Assembly (NCBI GenBank): GCA_036924085.1
Contig: JAVGWX010000012.1
Location: forward strand, 5,001-69,000
DNA: 64,000 nucleotides
DNA from: Ariolimax columbianus
Lineage: Eukaryota; Mollusca; Gastropoda; Stylommatophora; Arionidae
Direction: 5' to 3'
The position numbers and the translations under genes were made by a program. Below the pieces are notes generated by a model. It was not told the origin of the DNA, ran no database searches, and saw nothing but the letters and a program-made list of their open reading frames with translations. Below, in pieces: positions 35,171 to 47,176 of this stretch. Each line of letters begins with the position of its first letter. Position 1 is the first letter of the stretch.

Positions 35171-36185
35171 TTGTAGACGAATAGAAGCATTTCGTGTTTG
35201 GAAACTGATCATGGCTATTCAGAAGTTAAGAAAAACCTCAAGAGAGTAGATCACCAGCTAATCGGAAGAGAACATTCCACTAACAGACAAGCAAATACCC
35301 AAGTTTAGAAGCTATAGAAATAATGATTGACCAAACAATAGTACCTGGGAAAAGTTAGTGCAGGGGTTCAGATCTGTGATGGTGCATGTAGTTCCTAAAA
35401 GGGAATCAGTAGTAGAGTAGATCAAGAGATGGTTATTTGCTAGTTATTCATAAAATGAAATATTGATCATTTCAGCTGTAGGACTTAGATGTTGTGAGCT
35501 CGATGTCACTGTGAACTTCATATTCTTGCATGTGATGTGTTGAGTGTAGACATATGATTCAGCAAAGTGGTAGCATTATTACATTAATATTGTGACCAGG
35601 AGGGACAGAGTAGAGTAGACCATTTAATAATAGATGTGTTAAAATTGGTGTTGAATCATTGAGCCAATGACCATACAAGAGGCAGTCCTGAAATACATGC
35701 TCAGCAGTTTATTCGTTTAGTTCATATGCACACAGTGGTGAAGCAGGCAAGTCACAGGTTGTCTCAGGTCAGTCTGTTGTGCTCTGTTCTAAGATGAAGA
35801 ATAGTGGTCTGTCTCTGCTGGTCGAGGGTGTCATAGTCGTTTAGTTGATTCTGTTCTCTTCTAACAGCTCTCTTTTTCTTAAAGTTTGTGTGTTCAATAT
35901 CTTCTTGTTAACAATCCCTCCCTTTTTGGCAAATCAATACACCTTCAGTGAAATGTCTGTTTCACAGTCCCAATGTATCAGGTTTGAATCCCACCATGTC
36001 CAGTTTGGCAGACACACAGAGTTTTTCTGTGTGATTGCTCCTCCGTGTGCATACGGAAAGTAATGGCAACCTACCAAGAAACTTATAACAGCTAAATAGG
36101 TTGACGTTGTAAGAAGCCATGCCTTGCATACATTATCCTTTCTCCTTCCCTGGTTCGCCACAATGAGATGGTAGTCACTGAAGTA
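35171..36185. other. mostly unrecognised; possible old LINE trace
   Basis: RRIEAFRVWKLIM near 35175 recalls a LINE RT C-terminal motif, but nothing follows to support it. No gene is seen in the rest. Confidence 0.4.
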
Positions 36186-36200
36186 TAATTCCCTTTCTGG

Positions 36201-36410
36201 CAGCGATCTTGCTCAGTTCATTCCTCAGGTGTTAGCTGACATCCCTGAAAATTTGCAGTACTAATAGGGCACCTGTGAAGATTGTTGTTATAAACCATAT
36301 TGGCGCAGCGATCTTGCTCAGTTCATTCCTCAGGTGTTAGCTGACATCCCTGAAAATTTGCAGTACTAATAGGGCACCTGTGAAGAATGTTGTTATAAAC
36401 CATATTGGCA
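36201..36410. repeat. 105-bp tandem duplication
   Basis: CAGCGATCTTGCTCAGTTCA recurs 105 bp apart (36201, 36306) with very few differences. A shorter related duplication (AACTTGTTCAAGTGCTT) follows. Confidence 0.9.
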
Positions 36411-36495
36411 ACTTGTTCAAGTGCTTGAACCTCAACTATATAGTTGAAGCAGAAATTGTTGTTATAAGCCATATTGACAACTTGTTCAAGTGCTT

Positions 36496-36523
36496 CTTCT
36501 TCTTCTTCTTCTTCTTCGTACGC
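36496..36523 (-). mobile_element. tail-only LINE-B insertion (28 bp)
   Basis: The insert is (CTT)n followed by CGTACGC, i.e. the last bases of LINE-B plus its (GAA)n tail on the minus strand. TGTTCAAGTGCTT lies on both sides (36483-36495, 36524-36536), a 13-bp duplication. Confidence 0.85.
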
Positions 36524-36536
36524 TGTTCAAGTGCTT

Positions 36537-38280
36537 AAAAATTATCCATCCTCTGACAGCCTTCACTAACATGCTGGCTCAGCAACAGAGCTGATGAAAT
36601 TCAGAGACACGCAGGCATAATTGACACAAAGCAACTTTACATTGCCCTGATGGAAGTCTATGGTCCTCAATCATTTCACTTGTCTCCTGACCTCATTGTT
36701 GATGGCACAGCACTGTTCATAGACATGAACTAGATTCTTGAGCACTAGACAGAACACTTTAATGCTATCCTCAATTATCTCTCACCCATCAATGATCAGT
36801 CTAATGTTCAGCAGCTAAAGGTTAGATGCTATTCCTGCTGAGATTTACAATGCAGGAGGCTCCATGCTGTTTCATCAGCTAACAAACCTATTAGGCTAAA
36901 TTTTAGGACAGATATAGCAGAAACTGAAAGATGACACAATTGTCCACATGTCCATGTGCAAGCACAATCATCAGGGGAATCTCCCTCCTGTCAAAATTCT
37001 GGCTCAAACCACTCACAGAGAGTTAACGTGGACTCTGAACAGGATACAGGATAGTCACAGCATGTCAAATCCTGGAAAAATGTCAGGAACAACATTGTGA
37101 CTTGTACACAACTTTTGCTGACATAGCCAAGACTTTCTTCTCCTTCTTCAGCATTCGTCCTGCAACTGATGTTGCAGTTTACAATGAGGCTGTGATATCT
37201 GTGCCTTTTGGTCAGACACATCCGGTTTCATCTATTTTTGGGGGGCACTGGGTTTGCCTTTCTACTGTGATTCCTGTTCTCCTAGCCAGACTACACTAGT
37301 GCAGCCTGTTTCCTGGGCTGCCACTTGGAGATGGAATGGGGTGTTGGTCAGTTCTGGTTCACTGACAATGATGCAAGCAACCAGCTATGAGTCACCAAAT
37401 GCTGATTCACTGTGCTGCATCTTCTGCACCACCAAGGCTGTTGACACTGTCAACAATGACGGATTCATAAAAAACATGCCAAATTTGGCTGCCTCAATAA
37501 AATCATGACTGTTTTTTGTGATTGCATAATGTACTGAATGATGGAGAAGTGTCACAAGCCTATCCAGTCATAATCTGAGTCAAATAGGGTTGTGTGGTGT
37601 CCCCAACACTCTTTAGCATAGTATCTGTAGCTGTGTTTTTAATGCTACATTCGGCTCATATTGGTACACATACCAGATTTTGAATGGATGGGAAACTTCA
37701 ATCTAAGCTTCTACAACTCTTGCTAAGATGAAAGAAACAATTAATTTTGCTACTTGTTCCAAAGAAACTTTACCACGAACCAACTAATTAAGTACAAGGC
37801 CGACATCTCCCAGCTGTGGATAGCTTTAAGTACCTAGGCAGTGCTCTTACCAAAGAAGCTAATATTGACTATGAGAAAATATTTGAGACTGACAAAGAAT
37901 CAGTGCTGCCACAAAGATCAAAGTCTACCATGTTGTGGTGCTAACCACTCTTCCATGCATCTACAAAATATGGACTGTCTATAGCAGACATGTAAGGAAA
38001 CTCTACCACTTCCATGTGAATGTTCGCAGGCTGCTCGGGATTGACTGACAGGATAAAGTACCTAGCTCTGAAGTCCTCAATATGGCAAGGATCTCTGGTA
38101 TCCATACACTTATACAGAGAGCCCAAATCAGATGGACTTGACATCTTGTTTGCATGTCCAATAAATATGTGTACAGTGAGCTCAGAACATTCAAGATGTC
38201 ACCAGGGGGTCTGAAGAAACATTACAAATACTCATTAAAAGTGCCTCTGAACAGTTTCAACATTGATGTCTGATTGTCTC
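36537..38280 (+). mobile_element. LINE-A-like fragment, decayed, carrying a SINE
   Basis: Pieces of RT coding are readable: RLDAIPAEIYNAGG-like near 36820, LYTTFADIAK near 37110, AVDTVNNDGF near 37437, and a C-terminal KIKVYHVVVLT near 37915. The frame breaks at 37135 and resumes at about 37431 around a SINE. Confidence 0.75.
37135..37430 (-). mobile_element. SINE inside the LINE-A-like fragment
   Basis: The block splits FADIAK from AVDTVN of the LINE. CCAAGACT and CCAAGGCT at the edges look like a diverged target-site duplication. It has a degenerate TTC-rich end (the tail on the minus strand) and the core shared with the SINEs at 21.7 and 58.4 kb (CGGATG, then CAAAAGGCACAGATATC). Confidence 0.7.
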
Positions 38281-39777
38281 TTCCCGTGAGACGATTGCAC
38301 TGTACTACTCTGTCGGGCATACCATCATCCCAAAATGGGTTCACATTGCTGAGCGGAACATAATTGCTCCTGAGGTTCAGATAAAGTCCAGCACCTGAAA
38401 ACACAGAATATGCAACAGTCCAACATGGACTTGACAGTTATATGTGAATGCGATCACATTATTTTACAAGTCTGATGCGGTGACATTGTCTTTGCAGTTT
38501 GCTTACGATGTGCAACTATTTATGTTCTGTCAGTCTGTGTTGCTAAATCAAATGACCTCTTTTTCAAGTTTTGTTAAATTTGATGCAAAATTAATTCACT
38601 CTAAAATTTGTCACTTTTATTCAGGATTGAAGTACAAACATTGAATGATACGAATCACGTATGTACGCTGTACCGTAGTATTACTGTTAATTGTTAACTG
38701 TTATTCAGTGTACAAAAGCTACCTACTACCTAAGAGCCGTGGTAATATTTTTGTATCCTGGGAAACTATCTGTATCTCATCTGAAAATAGCATCAGACTA
38801 CTAATACGACCTCACAGCTGACATCGTGTCAGTGACTCATTAACGGTGAAAGTGTAGTGTAGTCAGTGTGGGATGATGGCTTGTCTGATGTAGACTGAAT
38901 ATAGTTGACTATACACTTTAATACAGTAGTATACTACAGTATACTGTAGTGTACAGTCTGAGTCTACTAACTTGAACTCTGTGATTCAATCAGTGATCGA
39001 CTGGAAGTACCGCCTTTAGCAGACGCTAGTCAATGGCTCATTTACATCAAACAAAGCTCTGAGAGTACAACAATTAATGGAGCGCATACCTTGTATTCAG
39101 TGACAGCAGACCAGTAAAAATGTACCAGGCATTCAAGCTAATAATCCATCTAATTCTCAGGGCAGGAAAGTCGCCCAAGTTTTGGAAGCGAAACCGGAAA
39201 CGGAATAACCAATCTTTTCTGTTTTTGTTAATAGAGGATAATAATAAAAAGTGCTACTGGAAACTGACAAAGATATTATGTTCTGTTGCTGCACTCCAGA
39301 CAGACACATAGGTGCTCCTTCTCTTCAAGTAAACAGTGAAGAGCCTGTCTATTGATGCCCCTTATAGATCGTTGGATCTACATATTCCTGCTCTACCCAC
39401 TCGGGTGCAGTGTCATCATCTATGTTTGCCAGTTCAAGATGTCGCCTTACCGGCTGCGAGTCTGAATTTGCTCTGGTGTTAGTTCTTTAGGGCTGACGCC
39501 AGGTCACTAAATTTGACTGGAATTTATGTTTAGATAACGACTTCTGCCTGTATCCATAACACTACGTTGTATTTTTTCATTAGATTAGTTGCTAGTTAGT
39601 TTTGGGGTGTTTTCCATTCGGTATTCTGGAAAGGCCATCGCTCAGCTGTTCGAGGTATGGTTTCGGTTGCCACGTGACTGTGTTGTTTCTTATCGGCCCA
39701 GTGAAAACGTCTGAACTTAACGTGTTTGGAGACCTTCGCCTTGTTTGAAATCAGTGCCGGTATAAAGGACGTTAATA
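38281..39777. other. no gene seen
   Basis: Mostly unique sequence. GAAGCGAAACCGGAAACGGA at 39186-39205 could be a promoter-type site but has no support. The missing UBE2F 5' exon could lie here or beyond. Confidence 0.35.
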
Positions 39778-42700
39778 ATGTTGGACACAGTACAATGGGG
39801 ACATCCGGTCAGTTTGGCTACAGCACTGAACCTACTCGATATTACACATGCACTTGGGCTGAAGTTACATACCCCATCTCTGGTAACACGGGAGATCAAG
39901 AGTAGGGTTGCATACCTCTGTATTCTGAAATGGCAGTGTGTCATGCTGATCATAGCAAGCAATGGACACAAGACACGAAAATCTACACACCCTTGGTGGA
40001 CGGAGAGATGGTACTAGAAATATAAAGAAATAGCGTATGGAACGATCTTAACAATGTTTATGAATGAGTGGTGGTGGTAACTACGTATCAGTAATTCAAC
40101 TAAAAAATCGAAATCAGAAACAGGAAAAACAACAACACAGTACTCTAAAATGTTTTTATGCAAATGTTAGAACCATAGTAAATAAACGAGAGGAATTGGA
40201 AGTACATGTAGAAGAACAAAAGTCAGATTGAATAGGGTTAACAGAAACAGGGACACATGAGGACATTGCAGATAGTGAACTAGTGCTAGAGGGTTATACA
40301 ATGTTTAGGAGGGATCGGATAGTTGGATACAAGGTTAAGGGGTGGGCTGTTTTATTATACACTAATAATTCCATTACCATAACTGCCATAACCATCAGGG
40401 ATGACATATCTTCTGGCATCAATATTGAAAGTGTATGGGGAGAAATCATACGCAGGGGTGAAAAAAAAACGTTGGTTGGAGTATGCTACCGGAATCCATC
40501 AAGTACTAAAGATGATGATAAAGATCTCTTTCAAGCTATAGAAATACCCGTGCAGAGAAATTATTATTAATGGGGGATTTCAACTTTCTAGAAACTAATT
40601 GGCAGAAGATGGAAACACGTGTGGAATCCCGTCCATTTGTTAAATGCTTAGCTAAACATTTATTATTTCAACAAGTTGTTGACTGTACTAGAGGCAGAAA
40701 TATACTAGACGTATTATTTTTAACAGATAAAAATATAATTGCAAATGTTACAGTTGGTGAACCATTCGGCTCAAGTGACCATCAAATTGTCCATTGGGAT
40801 CTTGTAGTTATGAAAGATGATAGAATATGTCCACTAACTTACGACTACTCTAAAACAGATATACAGAAGTTGATAGATGCAGCAAGCCACATAGTATGAA
40901 TAGATATTTTCACTGACGTAGATGTGCAGAAAGATTGGTATAAATTCAAGCCCATTCTTGATTACATGAAAAAGGAATTTGTTCCAAGTGGGAGATTGAA
41001 CCCCGACAGGAAAAAATGGATAACTCGATCCTTGGTTAAGTGTAGAAAAAATTAAGCTTGGAAAAAATATTTAGATGATGGAAAGTTTAATTAAACATAT
41101 TTAAAATATTTGGAAATCCAAAAAGAAATCTTATAAAGTAAATAGGTCTGCAAAGATTGACTTTGAAAAAAAAAACTTGCTAAAAATTGATAGCAAAAGT
41201 TTTGTTTTCTATGTTAGACATAAACAGAGAACAACAGAAACACCGTAGGCCCACTCCGAGATAGTACGGGAAATATAATAAGATACATTTTTTAAGCTGC
41301 AAATCTACTTAATCGTTACTTCAGTCCAGTCTTCACTAAAGAAGACTGCTCCAAGATACCAGAACCCTTAGATATCTCCCAAAGGGACATATACACAGAG
41401 GGATTACACTCAATCTACATTACTGAGAAAAGGTTTTCTTTTATGTGGATAGTTTGAAAGTGGATAAAAGTCCTGATTATGACGGTATTCATCAAAAATT
41501 GCTATTTGATAGCAGATACTTGCTGGCAAAACCATTGTGCAGATTTTGTCCTCAAACTACTGAGAAGGGGATTATTCCAAGGGATTGGAAAGATCCCTTT
41601 GTTCAAAAAGGGCAAGAAATCAGATCCAGGCAATTACAGACCAGTGAGTTTGACAAGCATACTCTGCAAAATTGTTTAGTATATTATCAATGACAACATA
41701 ACATTTGGACAAGTTTAATCTGATCAAGAAGAGTCAGCATGGTTTTACTAAGGGGAGATCGTGCTTAACAAATCTATTAGAATTCATGGATGAGGTTACC
41801 AAAATGATAGATAAAGGGAAGTCAGTGGATGTTATTTATCTGGATTTTGCAAAGGCCTTTGATAGAGTACCTTATCAAAGATTGTTTCGGAAATTGAAAT
41901 CGCATGGTACAGGTTGAGGAGTTGCCAATTGGATATAAAATTGGTTAACATGCAGAAGGCAGAGAGTACCATAAATAAGGAGTACTCTGACTGGTATGAT
42001 GTTATAAGTGGAGTGCCCCAGGGATCGGTATTGGGATCAATTTTGTTCTTGATATATATCAATGATTTGGATAATGATATCGTATCCATGATTTTCAAAA
42101 TTTGCGGATGACATAAAATTATGTAGCAAGGTCTCTTCTCCTGCAGAGGTAGATCTATTGAGATCAGATTTAACTACTATTCATAAATGGTATGTGGACT
42201 GGCAGGTGGAGATTAATGTAGACACATGCGCAGTCATTCACATGGGAAGATCAAATATGAAACATAAATACATGATGGGAGTGAACAATATTAGGCAGAT
42301 AGAAAAGGAAAGGGACCTATGTGTTTTAATAGATCATACGTGTAAGGTGCAAGAGCAAGTCCTGGTGGCTGTGAAAAAGGCTAATGTAATGCTGGGTATG
42401 ATTAAAAGACACATTACACATTGAAGCAAGGAAGTGGTAGAAAAACTATATAAATCATAGGTGATACCTAAATTGGAGTACTGTATTCAGGTGTGGAGTC
42501 CTTATCACAGAGTGGATATAGACATGATAGAAAGGATTTACAGAAGAGCTACAAAAATGATCGTGAGATTCCAGAATTATAGTTATGAGGAGAAACTTAG
42601 AAAAACTGGTCTGCAGTGTCTAGAAAAAAGAAGAATTCGAGGGGACAATACAGGTTTATAAATGCATCAATTGAAAGGATAAAAGACTAAATCAAGTTTT

Positions 42701-43121
42701 TCAAAGTTCAATCGACTACAAGAACTAGAGGGCATAGCTTCAATCGACTACAAGAACTAGAGGGCATAGCTTCAATCGACTACAAGAACTAGAGGGCATA
42801 GCTTCAATCGACTACAAGAACTAGAGGGCATAGCTTCAATCGACTACAAGAACTAGAGGGCATAGCTTCAAATTATTTAAAAGCAGGTCCAGATTGGATA
42901 TTAGGAAATATTTTTTTTCAGTCAGAGTCGTGTATGCTTGGAATGCATTGTCACAGGATGTGGTGGAGGCAGGGTCAGTTAATGCATTCACGAATAGATT
43001 GGATGATCTCAGTCATTTTTAGAGTGAAATAAACTGGTTGTATACAGATTCTGTAGAGTCTTCTAAACCAGTATGATGAAATTAAGTTAAGTTAAGTTAA
43101 GTTAAGTTAAGTTAAGTTAAG
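39778..43121 (+). mobile_element. CR1-like non-LTR retrotransposon
   Basis: Plus-strand pieces in order are endonuclease (YTMFRRDRIVGYKVKGWAVL, VGVCYRNPSS, MGDFNFLETNWQ, FGSSDHQIVHW), RT (SPDYDGIHQKLL, SQHGFTKGRSCLTNLLEF, VIYLDFAKAFDRVPYQ, SGVPQGSVLGSILFLIYIND), a FADDIKL-like box that is frameshifted, and a C-terminus (LEYCIQVWSPY). It ends in a short AAGTT repeat, as CR1/L2-type elements often do. The 5' part near 39778 is uncertain. Confidence 0.87.
42712..42872. repeat. 32-bp minisatellite inside the CR1-like 3' end
   Basis: Five identical or near-identical units contain ATCGACTACAAGAACTAGAG. Confidence 0.94.
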
Positions 43122-43122
43122 C
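43083..43122. repeat. AAGTT pentanucleotide tail of the CR1-like element
   Basis: About seven units follow the LINE 3' end. Confidence 0.9.
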
Positions 43123-43459
43123 ATGAGGCGATTGTTAGATAACTGCAGTATGTATTAGTAGACACATCGGAATTTCTCTAATGTCTATTGTTAGAACAAG
43201 TTTCGTTTTCGCCCGTTTGGCATCGCCATTTTTTTGTTCCGGCCGATGAATGATCTTTGCGTGATTTTTGTTTTTAAGCCAGTCCCGTGATTTTTGTGGC
43301 GTGTAAAAGCCTAAAAAAACGCCAGTTCATTGACCCAAATGACGACTGTCCACACCTAAACGAAAATTGATACATGACTAGGAATTTCTCAGCTATTAAA
43401 AAATGCACGTAAGTTTGCATGCTTAAAGTATTATCTATAATTGTATGCGTTATATCAAT
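43123..43459. other. no gene seen
   Basis: Unique sequence between the CR1-like tail and the host duplication. Confidence 0.5.
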
Positions 43460-46150
43460 GTAATTTAGTTGAATTATGTATCCACTTATCTGTTTGGTTA
43501 TTTTTTAGGAAAAAAGGATCACCTGAGTCATGGAATTTGAATGTAGTCACAGCACAGATCCACTGAGGACCAGGTCATCCTCATAGCCCAGGAAATAGAA
43601 GATGCCTACCAGGAGCAAAAGCATACAGTAGCGGTTTGGGTGGACCTGGAAAAGGCATTTGACAAAGTCTGGAAAGATGGACTTAGAGTCAAGCTAAGAA
43701 GAAGTGAAGTTTGTTGGAAAATGTACAAGTGGATCAACCACTACCTCAAAAACAGAACGGCCAGAGTCCAAGTACAAGGGCAGATGAGCAAAAAGGTGAC
43801 ACTTGAGCAGGGAGTACCCCAAGGGGGAGTACTGTCACCCACACTCTTCCTGGTGTATATAAATGACATTACAGAGAATATACCAAGAAGAGTTCATAGC
43901 TCAATGTTTGCAGACGATCTGGCTATGTGGACCTCTGAAAAGAATCTCACCATAGCAAGAAATCGGATGCAGCAGGCCCTAACATCGCTGGAAGAGTGGG
44001 CGAACTCATGGCTGGTCAATATAAACGAGGACAAAACCACATGTACAATATTCTCGCTATCAATCAAACCCCAAAACACCAAATTAAGTCTAAACGGCAA
44101 ATACCTCCAGCCAAACGACAACCCAAAATATATGGGAGTCACATTTGATCGGCGCATGACATGGAAAAGTCAGATCGAGAGAAACCGAATGAGAGCCAGA
44201 GAAAGAATGGCAATCATGAGGAAACTTGCTGACACAAGCTGGGGAGCAGACGAAAGCATACTAAAGAAACTGTACACTGGAAGAGTGAGACCAGTTCTCG
44301 AGTATGGCATTGCGGCATGGACAACAGCAGCAAAGGCGAACTTCGACAAAACTAACAAACTTCAAAACCAAGCCATGAGAGTTATAACAGGAGGCATGAA
44401 GTCAACGCCAATTGTAGAACTTGAAAAGATTACAAAACTGCAATCCATGACCGACGGAAGAGACTGCAGAGCCCAGCTGCAATCAGAGAAACTCAGAAGA
44501 CTGACTGACCACCCAATGCATCAGAGACTAAACAATTTCGGAAATGGGAAGCTAAAGCGAAGAAACTTTGCAAAAATAGCCAAAGCAAAGATGCACGAAG
44601 ACCCTATGAACGCACTAAGCACACCAAAGCCCATCCCTACTGTACGAAAACCTACCTGGAGGCAGCATATATTTCCAGAGTTGGTATAAATTATACCAGG
44701 TATTAGAAACAAAAACTGCCAGTCTGAAAAAGAAAGAAGAGATACTACCCTGAGTTTCATTACGGAAAACTACCCAAGCATGGACTGGACCCATGCATAC
44801 ACCGACCGTTCCGTAACAAATACAAAACAGAACGAAGGGGCAGGAGCATTCCTGAGCCTACCAAATGACAGAAAAATAACACTGTCATTCGCTACTGGAA
44901 AATACACAAGCAATTTCAGAGCAGAGGCACCGAGGGCGGCAGTGGAAGAAATGGTGACAGGTAAAAGGAATGAAAGCCATATTGTCCTGCTTACAGATGC
45001 CTTGGCCGTAGTCACAGCACTGAAAAGCCAGAAAAATACTGAACTTAACGATTTAAGAGCAGTACTCTGTCAACTATGCCAGCAGGCCGCACCAAAAAGA
45101 GTAGTGGTGCAGTGAGTTCCATCTCACTGCAACATCCAAGGCAACGAGGAGGCAGACAGACTGGCAAAAGAAGGTGCAAAACTACCACAACCAGATACTA
45201 GTATGACATACGAAGAGTCAAAACGGCTTATTAGAGCTAGATACATGACCAAATGGGAAACCGAACATACTGGTTACACCAAAAACGATGCCTATTACCA
45301 GTTGAACAGAAAAGAGCAGGTCGTGGTCTTCAGACTTCGCACTGGCCACAATAGACTCAGGTACCACCTATTCAACAAATTGAAGATAGGTGGCACCGAC
45401 GAATGCTCGTGTGGTACCGGGAAAATGACCGCTGAACATTTGCTGCAAAACTGCCCGACATACGAGGATCAGAGAGAGCAGATGTGGCCATCACCAGTGG
45501 CAACACTAGACAAGCTCTATGGCAGTGTCGACAGCCTCAGGATGACGGCTGCTTTTTTCGAAAAAATAATGGTGACTGTCTGACTGCGTACGAAGAAGAA
45601 GAAGAAGAAGAATGTAGTCGAGGCTAGTCATTTCAACACTCTGATTACTTGTGACGTGTCCAGGTGTCATTTATTTCCTCTTTCGCCACACTCCACAGGT
45701 GACAATGAATCACTTAACTTAGTACATTAGTAACTTTACACGATCATAATATTCTCCTGATCTTTATCACTACCATCAGTTCCTGCAATGACATTGAATA
45801 AATATTGCATTGACTTATAATATAGTCATCTTTCAATGTACACAATAATAGCTAGTTCTACTATCATCGTTAATGGCCGTTAGCATGGTTATACCAGCAA
45901 TAATTGTTTTTGTTATATAATTTGTATTTATTTAAATTATGCATCCACTTATGTTTTGTTATTTTGGAGAGCTTATAGATCATTCGAGTCATGGAGTTTG
46001 AACTTAGCTGAGGCAAGTCATTTGACCTCGCTGATTATTTTTGACATGTTCCGAAGTCCGCAATTTCGGTCTTCCTTCCCCAAAGTCATGATTGCAATTA
46101 ATCAAGTAACTCAGTACATTAGTAACTTTAATCACGACTTTATATTGCTT
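43460..46150. repeat. host tandem duplication, one half holding LINE-B
   Basis: 43460-43548 joined to 45620-45790 matches 45910-46150 (shared TATGTATCCACTTAT/TATGCATCCACTTAT, GAGTCATGGA-TTTGAA, AGTCATTT, AGTACATTAGTAACTTTA). The second half is the empty counterpart of the LINE-B insertion site. Confidence 0.75.
43549..45609 (+). mobile_element. LINE-B copy, 5'-truncated
   Basis: The plus strand starts just after the RT HRSTED block. It encodes RT (43640-44689, with [13 protein letters not shown] and FADDLAMW), RNase H (44780-45115) and the C-terminal knuckle (45203-45583), then (GAA)n. A stop after FPELV, a TGG-to-TGA change in the WVPSHC motif and an internal deletion in RNase H disable it. 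GAATGTAGTC at 43539-43548 and 45610-45619 is the target-site duplication. Confidence 0.94.
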
Positions 46151-46232
46151 AAACTAATATTTGATTCAAACTTTACCCTGACTGGCTTGAAATTTTGTTT
46201 TAAAATTATTATATTTGTTTTAATTATTTTCA

Positions 46233-46450
46233 GAAATTGTTACTCATCTTCCATGGCAAACAAGATGTCTGCTGTTGATCTAAAAATACATTTGGCATGC
46301 TTTGATCGAGTATATCCACATCTTTTTCAGCAGCCATTTCCTAAATATTTTAAAGATGTGTCTACTACTGTTGTTTTGTTTCAGCCACAAGAGATTGTCT
46401 CATCTACTGCAGTGTCAACTGTTTCAGCCACAAGAGATTTTCTCATCTAA
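46233..46450 (+). other. candidate exon or relic, unproven
   Basis: After TTATTTTCAG an open stretch encodes MANKMSAVDLKIHLACFD and PHLFQQPFPKYFKDV, running into the next array. It could be an exon or a relic of an unknown element. I recognise no family. Confidence 0.25.
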
Positions 46451-46640
46451 TGATGTGTCAGCTGTTTGAGTGTTTCAGCCACAAGAGATTGTCTTATCTA
46501 CTGAAGTGTCAACTGTTACAGTCACAAGAGATTTTCTTATCTACTGAAGTGTCAACTTTTACAGTCACAAGAGATTTTCTCATCTAACGAAGTGTCAGCT
46601 GTTTCAGCCACAAGAGATTGTCTCATCAACTGAAGTGTCT
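46375..46640. repeat. about 45-bp minisatellite
   Basis: Five to six units contain TTTCAGCCACAAGAGATTGT or TTACAGTCACAAGAGATT. Each holds an acceptor-like TTTCAG or TTACAG. Confidence 0.88.
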
Positions 46641-47176
46641 TTTCTTCATGCTCAAAGTTCTACGTCATCCATTCAAGCCGGGTTTTGTGTTCTATGTCAT
46701 TGAACCATCGTCCTGCCGTCAACTTTACAAGCATTTTCTCCACACAACCCATTATCATGAAGATATCATGAGGGAAATCTATTAAATCTATGACAATCAT
46801 CCGGCATCGTCAATAACACACATCACAAAGTAGCAGCGAATTTCCAAGTAACCAACACAGCGGGGAGGCGGACGGAATGGTATGCAGCCGGCGGGAACTA
46901 GTGAAACCAACAGCCCAGATCAGTACTGGCCTTCTGGTCAGGAAAGAGCTGGCCAATGGCAAACCCAGATCAGTACTGGCCTTCTGGTCAGGAAAGAGCT
47001 GACCAATGGCAAGCCCAGACTCCTTCAGCGCCAGCATGACTGCGCCGGGGGTGAATTTGAGGGGTATGAACATCCCAATCGTCCGTTGGTCCCATTTGGG
47101 CACAAATACACGACTGGAATGCAACACTGGTTGTCTACAGACTATGCAGTCTTCTGGGGTCGCTGTGGTGGAGAGG
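46641..47176. other. unrecognised; contains a 57-bp duplication
   Basis: CCCAGATCAGTACTGGCCTT occurs twice (46915, 46972) with a period of about 57 bp. No gene is supported. Confidence 0.5.

Noticed and set aside
39186..39205. Promoter of UBE2F with GGAA-type sites
   Set aside because: Only a short motif is seen and no 5' exon could be linked to it.
46810..47127. Minus-strand frame of 105 codons with a 57-bp duplication
   Set aside because: It has no recognised motif and the duplication itself lengthens the frame. Left as unrecognised sequence.
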